The translations under genes were made by a program, and so were the position numbers. From DASXUC01 sp036004445 (GTDB lineage Bacteria > Sysuimicrobiota > Sysuimicrobiia > Sysuimicrobiales > Kaftiobacteriaceae), in the NCBI GenBank assembly GCA_036004445.1, contig DASYRL010000062.1, forward strand, positions 1-27,584: a stretch of 27,584 nt of DNA, written 5' to 3'. Every line of letters begins with the position of its first letter. The first letter of the stretch is position 1. Below the pieces are notes generated by a model, which searched no databases, was not told the origin of the DNA, and worked only from the letters and a program-made list of their open reading frames with translations. Of this stretch, positions 1-7,304 are shown piece after piece.

Positions 1-35
1 TTAGGTCGCGGGTTCAACTCATCGAACGACTACGA

Positions 36-80
36 GAAATGGAAACAGGAGCGGAACTACACCGCCCCTGTTTCCATTTC
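36..80 (-). terminator. Long hairpin abutting tRNA-His, candidate terminator
   Basis: Arms 36-54 and 62-80 are 19-base reverse complements with one mismatch, around a 7-base loop (55-61). The right arm ends at 80, the base next to the encoded CCA of tRNA-His. In the minus-strand transcript the GC-rich core (CAGGGGCGG / CCGCTCCTG) is followed by TTTCCATTTCTC. This could act as a weak U-rich tail, although the outer bases are also paired. It could instead be a repeat-element palindrome. Confidence 0.5.
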
Positions 81-158
81 TGGGGTGACCGACGGGACTT
101 GAACCCGCGACCTCCTGGGCCACAGCCAGGCGCTCTACCAGGCTGAGCTACGGCCACC
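81..158 (-). tRNA. tRNA-His (GTG anticodon), encoded CCA
   Basis: Read on the minus strand, the sequence folds as a full cloverleaf. It has a seven-pair acceptor stem, a D arm with the usual GCTC..GAGC pairing, an anticodon stem CCTGG/CCAGG enclosing loop CTGTGGC (anticodon GTG, His), and a T arm GCGGG-TTCAAGT-CCCGT. The extra 5' G at position 158 (G-1) faces discriminator C73, the identity signature of tRNA-His. The CCA end is encoded at 83-81. Without G-1 the gene is 81-157. A strong hairpin directly abuts the 3' end. Confidence 0.96.
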
Positions 159-162
159 GCGT

Positions 163-199
163 CCGAACGAATCTTATCACAGCGACCGACATTCGGAAA
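163..199 (-). promoter_or_regulatory. Possible tRNA-His promoter
   Basis: Upstream of tRNA-His on the minus strand, TAAGAT (176-171) is a plausible -10 element, preceded by a TG-like TGTGA context. A weak -35-like TTTCCG lies at 199-194, with a 17-base spacer. The distance to the tRNA 5' end suits a short leader. This is motif matching by eye only. Confidence 0.3.
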
Positions 200-227
200 A
201 TCCTGCCGAACACTGTCCCTATTTCAT

Positions 228-271
228 GCGACAGAACAGAACTTGCCCCGGGGCGAGTTGTGTTCTGTCGC
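228..271. repeat. 44-base near-perfect palindrome
   Basis: Bases 228-249 and 250-271 are reverse complements with two mismatched positions and no spacer, centred on CCCCGGGG. The outer arms read gcgacagaacagaact on the left. There is no run of T after either arm, so a simple intrinsic terminator is unlikely. A cruciform, a protein-binding site or the relic of a palindromic mobile element are alternatives. Confidence 0.75.
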
Positions 272-523
272 TCGAACTAGCGACGCCGCGGAGCTTGACA
301 GCGCCACACAGACGGTACCGGGTACGAGACGTGGCGGTGCAAGTGGGGCGGCCCCGAGCGGAGGTTGGAGGGCGGCAACCAATTCGCAGGCCGTGAAGAG
401 AGCGCACCAACGCAGTCAGGTACCGGCGAGAGCAGAAAGGGAAGTAGTCATCGTGTCGTGTCTGGCAGGCGAGAGTGCCAGGGAGCGCGAGGCCTGCCGT
501 CAGTCCGAGCCGCCCGACACGCA

Positions 524-545
524 GCGAGGGCCGCCCCCGAGCACC
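524..545. repeat. Direct repeat, left copy (pair with 883-905)
   Basis: This copy matches 883-905 over about 22 bases (gcgaggg..cc.cccccgagcacc) with one substitution and one extra G in the right copy. The two copies bracket the small gene at 554-757. The sequence is C-rich, so chance similarity is not excluded. Confidence 0.5.
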
Positions 546-553
546 ACGCCGCC

Positions 554-757
554 TTATCGGCGGACTCTCTCTAGTGATGCATTCAGCGCGACGGCAAGGG
601 CAGCCTGGCCGCTGACGAGGTCTTTCCACGCCAACTCCTGACCCTTCCGCTTCCCTTTGGGGACCAACTTGAGGCCTTCCGGAGAAATGGTAAGAACATA
701 AGCCTTGCCGTTCACTTTGAGTTCACGCTTCAGCGGGCGATCAAGCTTAGTAGGCAT
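554..757 (-). CDS. Small conserved-looking protein of unknown function
   Basis: This 67-residue, lysine/arginine-rich protein starts MPTKLDRPLKREL and ends in an alanine-rich helix. The middle looks like a beta-hairpin (VNGKAYVLTISPEGLKLVPKG) followed by RKGQELAWKDLVSG. Its composition is coherent and protein-like, unlike the overlapping frames. I believe similar short proteins occur in environmental proteobacterial-type genomes, but I cannot name a family. The ATG at 757 is preferred over an upstream TTG at 829 because the extra residues look non-coding. A TTGACT element lies about 70 bases upstream as a possible -35, with no good -10. There is no signal peptide or membrane segment. It could be a small nucleic-acid-binding protein, judging only from charge. 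Confidence 0.7.
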   Translation of the reverse strand: MPTKLDRPLKRELKVNGKAYVLTISPEGLKLVPKGKRKGQELAWKDLVSGQAALAVALNASLERVRR

Positions 758-882
758 CAGGTGGCCCCCAACCGCGTTCTGATTCCCTCTTCTCGTCTCA
801 TCTTCGAACCCTGCCGCCGTTCCAGTCAATTGAGTTCAAGGACGGGCATAAGTACTCGTCTGGCCAGGCTGGCTTGTGGCGG

Positions 883-905
883 GCGAGGGGCCACCCCCGA
901 GCACC
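883..905. repeat. Direct repeat, right copy (pair with 524-545)
   Basis: This is the second copy of the ~22-base repeat. It ends five bases from the stop codon of the MscS-type gene (910-912), so it lies in the short 3' flank of that gene. Confidence 0.5.
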
Positions 906-909
906 GCCC

Positions 910-2010
910 CTAGCGCAGATTATCCTTGGGGAACTTCACGCGGTCCGGCTCGGCGTTGAGCCGCTCCAGGATCTTCACGATCATGCGGTTCTTGATGCGC
1001 CCGGCCTCGCGCGGAGGCACGACGTAGCGGACGATCGCCTCAATCCACGAGTTCTCCATCGGGCGGAAAAAGACCGACGGCTGTTCGCGCACCTGGAGCT
1101 CATCAACGGGCGTCTGCTCCAACAGCGCCCGGAACACGCGCACGCGCTCCAGCATGACCTGGCCAAGTTCCTCCTCGGCGACCTCCCGCATCGTCTTGGC
1201 GATGAACTCGAAGTCGCTGTTATAGGCAACGTGGACCTTGATCTCATTCCAGATGTATGGAAACAGCGGCCAGGAGTAGTTGTAGACTGCCTCCTTCAGC
1301 ACAACGGAATTTGGAAACTTGATGATGCGGCCGCTGGGATGGTCGGTCGAGAGATACTCCCCGCCGAATTCCCACAGCGTGGTGTCAAGGTAACTGACAT
1401 CGATCACGTCGCCTTTCGCATCGCCGATCCGCACGCGATCGCCCACCCGGTACGGCTGCTTGATCAGGATGTAAATCCAGCCGATGAAACTGGTGATCGG
1501 CGTCTGCAGGGCCAGCCCAAGCACGAGCGAGAGAATCCCCAGTGAGACGACCGCGGCGTACCAGTTGGCAAACAGAACGGAAATGGCGATCAGCGCGAGC
1601 CCGAGGCCCACGACCAGGCGCGTGACGCGGGAAAGATTGTACCTCGCCACCGCATCGTCCATGGGCTTGATGAGGAACGCGTGGACCGCGCGGTTGGCCC
1701 CAAGCAGCAGCACGACCGCCATTGCTCCAAGGACAGCTCTCGAGACCAGTGGAAGCGCCCGCGCCGTGAAGCTGAGCGTGTTCAAGCGCAGCAGGTAGTA
1801 GAAGGCAGCCAGTCCCACCAGCACGATCAGATAGCTCCAGAGACGAACCTGGTCCTTGGGGGCCGGCGAGGGAATCGCCGTCTCCGGCGCGCCACCGGTC
1901 TCTCGAAGCGCGCGCTGAACGTCGTCCCGTTCCTTGAGCCGTTCGGCCGCCCGCCGCTCGTCGGGCTCGATTGTCGTCTGCTTTTCTTCGATCACGGGAT
2001 CATCAGGCAT
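910..2010 (-). CDS. MscS-family mechanosensitive ion channel
   Basis: This 366-residue membrane protein matches the small-conductance mechanosensitive channel family, which opens under membrane tension to release solutes during osmotic downshock. A charged cytoplasmic N-terminal ~60 residues is followed by hydrophobic segments from about residue 62 to 190. The MscS pore/beta core follows, recognisable by LGLALQTPITSFIGWIYIL, the beta-domain stretch YRVGDRVRIGDAKGDVIDV and IIKFPNSVV. The C-terminal domain is mixed alpha/beta. Start ATG 2010 has a clear AGGAG site five bases upstream, which lies inside the preceding hydrolase gene. That gene's stop is only two bases before this ATG, so the two are co-translated. 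A linkage to stress protection fits the hydrolase and esterase neighbours, but this is inference. Confidence 0.93.
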   Translation of the reverse strand: MPDDPVIEEKQTTIEPDERRAAERLKERDDVQRALRETGGAPETAIPSPAPKDQVRLWSYLIVLVGLAAFYYLLRLNTLSFTARALPLVSRAVLGAMAVVLLLGANRAVHAFLIKPMDDAVARYNLSRVTRLVVGLGLALIAISVLFANWYAAVVSLGILSLVLGLALQTPITSFIGWIYILIKQPYRVGDRVRIGDAKGDVIDVSYLDTTLWEFGGEYLSTDHPSGRIIKFPNSVVLKEAVYNYSWPLFPYIWNEIKVHVAYNSDFEFIAKTMREVAEEELGQVMLERVRVFRALLEQTPVDELQVREQPSVFFRPMENSWIEAIVRYVVPPREAGRIKNRMIVKILERLNAEPDRVKFPKDNLR

Positions 2011-2012
2011 CG

Positions 2013-2657
2013 TCACTCCTGCAAATGCTGCACGAACCACGCGCTCGCGAGCCGGGCGACTTCGTCGAGCGTTCCCGGCTCCTCAAACAGGTGCGTGGCG
2101 CCGGGGATGATCTCGAGCTTTACCTCGCAGCGCATCTGTGCCATCGCCTCGCGGTTGAGCCGTGACACCACGTCATCCCTGCCGCCGACGATCAGCAGCG
2201 TCGGCGCCTGCACCTTCGGCAAGGCTGCGCCGGCGAGATCGGGACGGCCGCCGCGAGACACCACCGCGCCGACCCGCTCCGGATGGGCCGCCGCTTCCAC
2301 GAGCGCCGCGCCGCCGCCGGTGCTGGAACCGAAGTATCCGATGCGCAGCGAGCGGCCCTCGGCCTGCTGCTCCATCCATTCAGCCGCGGATCCGAGGCGG
2401 CCGGCAAGCAGGTTGATATCGAATCGGTGCTCGCGGGTGGTGAGGTCGACCGCCTCCTCCTGAGGCGTGAGCAGGTCGAACAACAGGGTCGCCAGACCGG
2501 CATCTTTGAGCGTCTCGGCGACGAACCGGTTGCGCGGGCTGTGGCGGCTGCTCCCGCTGCCGTGGACAAACAGCACGATACCGCGCGCAGCGGCAGGAAC
2601 GGTGAGGTCGCCGTCCAGCGTCGCCTCCCGCACGGGGATCTTGACCTCACGCTCCAT
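2013..2657 (-). CDS. Dienelactone-hydrolase-like alpha/beta hydrolase
   Basis: This 214-residue alpha/beta-fold hydrolase is close to the usual length of the dienelactone hydrolase family. The visible catalytic elements are oxyanion-region motif VHGSGSS (31-37), nucleophile elbow G-S-S-T-G with Ser112, acid Asp161 in VGGRDDVV, and His189 in GATHLFEEP. The substrate cannot be inferred, because family members cleave many esters and lactones. ATG 2657 is chosen because the reading frame upstream is the C-terminus of the erythromycin-esterase-like gene, whose stop (2662-2660) lies two bases away. The tight spacing to both neighbours shows one operon: Ere-like, hydrolase, MscS. There is no signal peptide, so it is probably cytoplasmic. 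Confidence 0.9.
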   Translation of the reverse strand: MEREVKIPVREATLDGDLTVPAAARGIVLFVHGSGSSRHSPRNRFVAETLKDAGLATLLFDLLTPQEEAVDLTTREHRFDINLLAGRLGSAAEWMEQQAEGRSLRIGYFGSSTGGGAALVEAAAHPERVGAVVSRGGRPDLAGAALPKVQAPTLLIVGGRDDVVSRLNREAMAQMRCEVKLEIIPGATHLFEEPGTLDEVARLASAWFVQHLQE

Positions 2658-2659
2658 GC

Positions 2660-3995
2660 CTACAGTCCCTGCGGATAGGTTTCGGGCAACTCTCCGCGTT
2701 CCCATTCGCTGGTCCGCTCCAAGGGCTCGAGCGCCGTGGTCTCGTCGATGTGAATGACGGCATCGAACTGGTCCGGCACGCTCGCTTCGGAGTAATGACT
2801 CCATCGTTCGGTCTCCGGACGGTAGATGACGCCGATCGCCCGCTGCAGCCGGCGGTCCTTGAGCACCGCCGTCGCCGCGTTTCGTTCGCGCAGGTCGAGC
2901 CAGAACCGCCTGACTCCCGTCTTATGGAACACGTCCTCGTAACTATCGGGCAGCGCGGCCCGCACACGCCGGCGTTCGGCCGGATCACCCCAGTCACGGG
3001 CGGCCGTGACGGTGCCGGCGTAGGTGGTCAGCCCGATCCCAAACACACGCTCCCCGAACCGCTCGCGGGCGAGTTGACCGACGTTCCACTCCCCCGCGCC
3101 GGCTCATCTCTGTCGCGCGCGCGTCGCCGAGGTGCGAATTGTGCGCCCACACCACGGCTTTGCTGCGCCCGCCGTCGAAATGGCGCACGAGGGCGTCGAG
3201 GGTCTCGGTCATGTGGGCGTCGCGCAGGTTCCAGGAGTCGTCCCGCCCGCGGAACATCGCGCGGTAGTACCGCTCGGCATTAGTGACCACCCGCGCGTTC
3301 TGCTCGGCATAGAAGAACTCGTCTTCGGCCGACTGACCGTCGCGGCTGATCAGCGCGCCGTAGCGGTGCCGCAGGTCCGCGAGTTGGGCGACGACCACGT
3401 CCTCACAGGACTCGGCCCGCCCTTGCGTCGCGGCGTAGCCGTAGGCCTGGGGGTCTCCCCCGAACATCTCGAAACAGGCATAGCGTTGCCGGGCGCGGCG
3501 GGCGGCCTCGGGATCGGCGTGCTCCAGGTAATCAAGCACGGATTCGATCGACGCGTGCATGCTGTAGAGGTCCATGCCGAAGAGACCCGTGGGTTCCCGA
3601 CCCTTCCGAGCCTGGTTCCAGCCGCGCAGCCACTCGACAAACTCCACCATGACGGTGTTGCGCCACATCCATGCGGGAAAGCGGCGGAAGTCACCCAGCG
3701 CAGCCACGGCATCGCGATCGTCTGAGCGGCCGGTCACGTAGCGGTGGACCCGCAGCGCGTCCGGCCAGTCGGCCTCGAGGGCGAGGATGCGGAAGCCGCA
3801 TTCGTCGATCAGCCGGCGTGTGAGGTCAGCGCGCGTCGCATAGAACTCGTAGGTGCCGTGGGAGGCTTCGCCGATAAGGACAACCTGGGCGCGCCCGGCG
3901 CGCGCGATCAGCCGGTCGTAGTCGGCATCTGTCGAGACGGCTCGCGCATGGTCGGCGACCGTCTCGGCGTCGGTGGTGACGACAGCCCTGGCCAC
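2660..3995 (-). pseudogene. Erythromycin-esterase-family protein, frameshifted
   Basis: The two halves of one gene lie in different frames. The N-terminal part (3995 to about 3096) carries the family signature: E43 and H46 in GEASHGTYEFYATR, R55, E74 in LEADWP, and H285/H288 in WAHNSHLGD. These positions agree with the catalytic residues known for Ere enzymes. After residue 300 the frame runs into unrelated residues, while the next frame continues in family style (GEWNVGQLARERFGERV, then FGIGLTTYAGTV) to the stop at 2660. Removing one base from the five-C run at 3091-3095 restores a single protein of about 444 residues, the normal family length. It may be a true frameshift or an assembly error. 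The start is GTG 3995, with only a weak AAGAAG-type site. Chromosomal family members are often not macrolide esterases, so antibiotic hydrolysis is not implied. Confidence 0.88.
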
Positions 3996-4013
3996 ATACT
4001 TCTTTTGCCCTGT

Positions 4014-4355
4014 TTAGGACGCGGAAATTGGGACGGGGACCGGCGCGCCGCAGTGTGCGCAGAAGCGAGCGTCCAGACGATTGAAGGTCCCGCACTGCCG
4101 GCAGACCTGCCCGGGCATCACCTGGGCGCCGCAAGAAGCGCAGAAACGGTCGCCGTGCGCCAGCGGTTCCTGGCAGTGCCTGCAGACCGAAGGCATGTCC
4201 GCCAGCACCGTTCCGCAGGCACCGCAGAACGCGCTGTCGTGCCGGTTCTTGGCGCCGCAGGCCGCGCAGACACGAGCGCGCTGCAGCTTGCCGCCGCAGC
4301 CGCTGCAGAAGAGGTCTTCATCCCGGTTCATCCGCCCGCAGGAACGACAAAGCAT
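4014..4355 (-). CDS. Four-zinc-ribbon protein
   Basis: This 113-residue protein consists almost entirely of four CxxC-x10-CxxC zinc ribbons. The Cys sets are 3/6/17/20, 30/33/44/47, 58/61/72/75 and 85/88/99/102, with His residues only incidental. This is the double-zinc-ribbon (DZR) style of repeat. Such modules bind structural zinc and mediate protein or nucleic acid contacts; no enzyme domain is attached. Start ATG 4355 has a strong GGAGG site, but that site is buried in a 13-bp perfect stem (see the regulatory feature at 4358-4404). It is followed 18 bases later by the Ere-like gene. A metal-linked role is plausible next to the copper genes but is inferred only from position. Confidence 0.88.
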   Translation of the reverse strand: MLCRSCGRMNRDEDLFCSGCGGKLQRARVCAACGAKNRHDSAFCGACGTVLADMPSVCRHCQEPLAHGDRFCASCGAQVMPGQVCRQCGTFNRLDARFCAHCGAPVPVPISAS

Positions 4356-4357
4356 GA

Positions 4358-4404
4358 CCGCCTCCGTGGTCGAGACCCTCTTCGGGTTCGTACCACGGAG
4401 GCGG
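4358..4404 (-). promoter_or_regulatory. Hairpin sequestering the zinc-ribbon gene's RBS
   Basis: Bases 4358-4370 and 4392-4404 are perfect 13-base reverse complements (ccgcctccgtggt / accacggaggcgg) with partial pairing inside the loop. In the minus-strand mRNA the downstream arm contains the GGAGG ribosome binding site and ends two bases before the ATG at 4355. Folding would hide the site. No U-run follows, so translational control or coupling is more likely than termination. Confidence 0.6.
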
Positions 4405-4430
4405 CCGGTCTAGACGGCACGCCGAACCGG

Positions 4431-4892
4431 CTACTGAGGCAGGTCCTTGATTGACTCGGTGAGCAGGTTGGCGACCTTTGTCGCTCCCGCCTTGGCCTGG
4501 GCCAGGGCGGAAATCTTCAGCGCTTCCAGGGCGGCGGTGTTCGCCTCGCGGGCTTTCGCGAGAGCCTTCGCGCCCGGGGCGCCGCGGGCGGTCAGGTCGG
4601 GAATGATCCCATTCCCCTGCCCCTGACACGGATTGCCTGCCTGCGCGTTGAAGTTACTCCCCCGCGGGCCCTGCAGGCAGTTGACCACGTGCGCGAGGTG
4701 CTCCCGCACGCCGGCCATCGACTCGGCCTGGGCGGCGAAGGTGGCGTGGGACTGCGCGGTCTTGAGCGCTTCGGACAGCGCTGATGCGCCGGTCGGCGTG
4801 CTGTAGTCATAGCCGCCGTACCCCTGCGCATACACGGCTGCTGCCAGCGACAACCCTGCGATCACGACGACCAACCACGCAAGCGTTCGCAT
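4431..4892 (-). CDS. Small secreted His/Cys protein of unknown function
   Basis: This 153-residue protein has a clear signal peptide (MRTLAWLVVVIAGLSL..., cleavage after AVYA, about residue 22). The mature part is alpha-helical and alanine-rich. It has a distinctive centre: H49, H65 and H68 in REHLAHVVNCL, C72, then GNPCQGQGNGIIPDL with C89. The two cysteines could form a disulfide, and the histidines could bind metal or heme, but no CxxCH heme motif is present. I do not recognise a named family. ATG 4892 has an excellent AGGAGG site seven bases upstream. The gene sits 61 bases after the CopC-CopD gene in the same direction, so a periplasmic copper- or redox-related role is possible. This is guilt by association only. 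Confidence 0.8.
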   Translation of the reverse strand: MRTLAWLVVVIAGLSLAAAVYAQGYGGYDYSTPTGASALSEALKTAQSHATFAAQAESMAGVREHLAHVVNCLQGPRGSNFNAQAGNPCQGQGNGIIPDLTARGAPGAKALAKAREANTAALEALKISALAQAKAGATKVANLLTESIKDLPQ

Positions 4893-4953
4893 TTCACTAC
4901 CTCCTCAGATCGCGACTACAATCGTAGAGTCCCCTCAAGAAGTAACGGCGGCG

Positions 4954-7302
4954 TCACGGTGGTGGCACAATGTCCACACGGGCGTCAAAGTCGAACGCTT
5001 TCGCCGTCATGTAGTGCTGGGGGGCGGCCATGAGCAGACGGTAGATCAAGAGGCTCCGCTCGCCGATCCAGCCGGCAAAGCTGGCGGTCCCCCCCGGGAC
5101 CTGCCAGAGCACCACACGGCAGGGCTCGCTGCCACAGACGTCCCGTCGTCCTGCCACAACCTGCTGTGGATCTCGCAGATATTCGACGTACGGCCCGTCG
5201 AGAGTGATCGGACCGCCGAGGGTTTCCGTTCTCCAGGGACCGCCGTCTCGCAGATACCTCGTCGTACCGATGATCACCGCTTCGGTACCGGACGACGTCT
5301 GGTACCGCACGCGGTCGGGCGCGGCGAAGTCAAATCGCGTCCGGATGACGCCGCCGCGGCCGTCGGTGATCTGCTCGATCTCGCGCCACGACGCGACGGT
5401 CCGCGCACGCCGCAGCGCACCGGCAAGGATCTGCGCCGCCTCCGGGGTCGCCGGGGCCTCGACAATTCCTTCGAGCACCAGCGGAAATTCGACGATCTGA
5501 TCCGCCCGACCGCGCTGGCGGAGCACGACGTCGACGCGCCACCACCCCGGCAGTCCGAGGTGGGGTCCCTGCCCCCGATAGGCGCCGGCAACTGGGGAGA
5601 GCACGGCGAGCGCCGGCGGCGCGTCGTCGTCGAGTTTCATGAACCGCACCTGCACACGGCCGTCTAGACTCACCGGGGAGCCACCGCGATCGACGGCAAC
5701 CTCATACGAATTCCATCCCGTGCGGGCCGGTCGCACCGTCAAACGCACGCGCAAACCGTCGCTGATGCCCGCGAGCACCATCCCGCTGTCGGCCTGTACC
5801 GGCATCGTGACTCTTGCCGGCGGCGTGATCGACAGGACGGCAGCGGCCAGCAGGACGGCTGCGGCCAGCGCGACTTCCCCACCGACGAGCCGGATGAACC
5901 GACGCAGGAGAGGGCGGCGGTCGGCGCCGCGGAGCAGCCGCGGCCGCATCACGAAGTGATTGAACGCGCCGATGAGGATCCAGGGCAGGACCAGCAGCAG
6001 TTTGATGAGCAGCGTGCGGCCGTATGGCGTGAGGATCAGTCCCGACCACGCGGGCACGTTCAGCCAGGCCGCGTACGTGCCGGTTACCACCAGCGCGAGG
6101 AGACTAACCCCGGCGAGTTTCGAAAATCGAGGGAGCAATGCTCCGGCGGCCCCGCCACGCAGATCCGGCGGTGCCATCCGCAGCGTTGCGAGCAGTCCGA
6201 CGAGTCCGCCCACCCAGATGGATGCCCCGGCGAGGTGGAGCCAGTCTGCTCCCTGCGCCAACCATCCGGCCCCGCCGGCGTGGGCGTTCAGGGTGACCCC
6301 GACCAGGAGCAGCGCGCCGGCGGCAGGGGCGGCCCAGAGGGCTTGCGGGAGCCGCAGATCGGGCACCAGCGGCAGGATGATCGCCGCCATCACGCTGATC
6401 AGTCCATAGACGGTGCCGACCAGCAGCAGTGCGGCGAAGTGCAGATAGTGCTGGGTCGCGGTGACCCCGCCGGGAGTCGACGCCACCAGCGCGAGGGCAC
6501 CCACGACGGCCGCCCACAGGACCGCGGCCATCCGGAAGACACGCCCGCGCCTGGTCGGCGGGATCACGAGCACGACCGCCATCGCCGCCTGAAGCAGGAT
6601 GCTCCATCCCAGCTTCGTGCCGAACAACATCGACCGCAGCTGGCCGCCGGTGAGCAGCGCGCCCAGCGGCACGTCGAACAACGCCTGCGCCTGCACCAGA
6701 AACCCGAGGGCGAGGCTCGAGATCAAGATGACCGCCGCGGGAGCGACCATGCGGCGCACCCCGACGGCTGCCACCTCGCCTACCGAGACCGCCAAGTGCG
6801 GTTCGGCGGCGGCGAGCGCCGGGCGCACGATGAAATACAGGTAGAATGCCGTCCCCGCGAGCAGCAGCGCCGCCACGTAACTGATCCAGCGGAACGCAAC
6901 CTGCAGCGGCGGCGGAGTCACGTCGGCGGTCGCCGCGCCCGCGGGCGCGGCGACGCCGACGGCAAACGCGTAGAACCCGGCGGTCGTGTGGCCGTCGACC
7001 GCCGACAGGACACGCCAGCGCACCGTGTAGACCCCGGCGGCGAGTGGCCGGAGCGCCGCGGTTAGGCGCCGGCCGTCAGCGGAAAGACGCGAGCGCGCCG
7101 AGACCACGCGCCCGTCGCGATCCACGACGATCGCCGACGTGAACGCGGGGTCGGCCGCCTCGCTGAACGAGAGGAGGACTTCACCGGGCGGGGACGGCAG
7201 CGAGGCGTTGGGCGGCGGCGAGGCCCCCTCAAGCACTCCATGGGCGATCGCAGGCGATGCGAGGGCGCACAGCAGTATGGTGAGAACAACACCGACGCGC
7301 AC
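4954..7302 (-). CDS. CopC-CopD copper protein with extra C-terminal domains
   Basis: This is a 782-residue protein. A signal peptide (1-20) is followed by a CopC domain whose mature N-terminus is His21. With D103 and H105 (DGHTT) it supplies the typical Cu(II) ligands of CopC. Next comes a CopD-type membrane region with about eight or more helices, ending near residue 500. Then there is a beta-rich extracytoplasmic stretch (LTVRPARTGWN...) resembling YtkA/FixH-like domains, and from about residue 611 a last domain. That last domain has LolA/LppX-like character (IRTRFDFAAPDRVRYQ) and a Cys pair DVCGSEPC. The known role of CopC/CopD is periplasmic copper binding and copper movement across the inner membrane. 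GTG 7302 is chosen because it gives an ideal signal peptide and exposes His21. GTG 7359 is possible but overlaps the upstream gene. The upstream His-rich gene ends two bases earlier. Confidence 0.93.
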   Translation of the reverse strand: MRVGVVLTILLCALASPAIAHGVLEGASPPPNASLPSPPGEVLLSFSEAADPAFTSAIVVDRDGRVVSARSRLSADGRRLTAALRPLAAGVYTVRWRVLSAVDGHTTAGFYAFAVGVAAPAGAATADVTPPPLQVAFRWISYVAALLLAGTAFYLYFIVRPALAAAEPHLAVSVGEVAAVGVRRMVAPAAVILISSLALGFLVQAQALFDVPLGALLTGGQLRSMLFGTKLGWSILLQAAMAVVLVIPPTRRGRVFRMAAVLWAAVVGALALVASTPGGVTATQHYLHFAALLLVGTVYGLISVMAAIILPLVPDLRLPQALWAAPAAGALLLVGVTLNAHAGGAGWLAQGADWLHLAGASIWVGGLVGLLATLRMAPPDLRGGAAGALLPRFSKLAGVSLLALVVTGTYAAWLNVPAWSGLILTPYGRTLLIKLLLVLPWILIGAFNHFVMRPRLLRGADRRPLLRRFIRLVGGEVALAAAVLLAAAVLSITPPARVTMPVQADSGMVLAGISDGLRVRLTVRPARTGWNSYEVAVDRGGSPVSLDGRVQVRFMKLDDDAPPALAVLSPVAGAYRGQGPHLGLPGWWRVDVVLRQRGRADQIVEFPLVLEGIVEAPATPEAAQILAGALRRARTVASWREIEQITDGRGGVIRTRFDFAAPDRVRYQTSSGTEAVIIGTTRYLRDGGPWRTETLGGPITLDGPYVEYLRDPQQVVAGRRDVCGSEPCRVVLWQVPGGTASFAGWIGERSLLIYRLLMAAPQHYMTAKAFDFDARVDIVPPP

Positions 7303-7304
7303 AA

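Larger units (their letters stand above)
159..553. other. Gene-poor stretch with a 44-base palindrome
   Basis: No convincing protein-coding gene is visible here. The open frames on both strands (about 130 codons) are arginine- and serine-rich, lack recognisable motifs and have no ribosome binding site. The stretch holds the likely tRNA-His promoter near 165-199, a near-perfect palindrome at 228-271, a short GC hairpin around 549-563, and one copy of a direct repeat (524-545). No RNA family was recognised. Confidence 0.6.

Noticed and set aside
219..641. Overlapping open frames of about 130 codons on both strands near the left edge
   Set aside because: Both are Arg/Ser/Pro-rich, run over a palindrome and have no ribosome site or motif.
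2660..3995. Calling the Ere-like gene a macrolide resistance determinant
   Set aside because: The gene is frameshifted, chromosomal-looking and in an operon with a hydrolase and MscS; most family members have unknown substrates.
5956..7065. Open frame of about 369 codons on the plus strand inside the CopC-CopD gene
   Set aside because: The product is a low-complexity Arg/Gln/Glu/Gly-rich chain with no hydrophobic core, and the opposite strand encodes a clear CopD membrane region.
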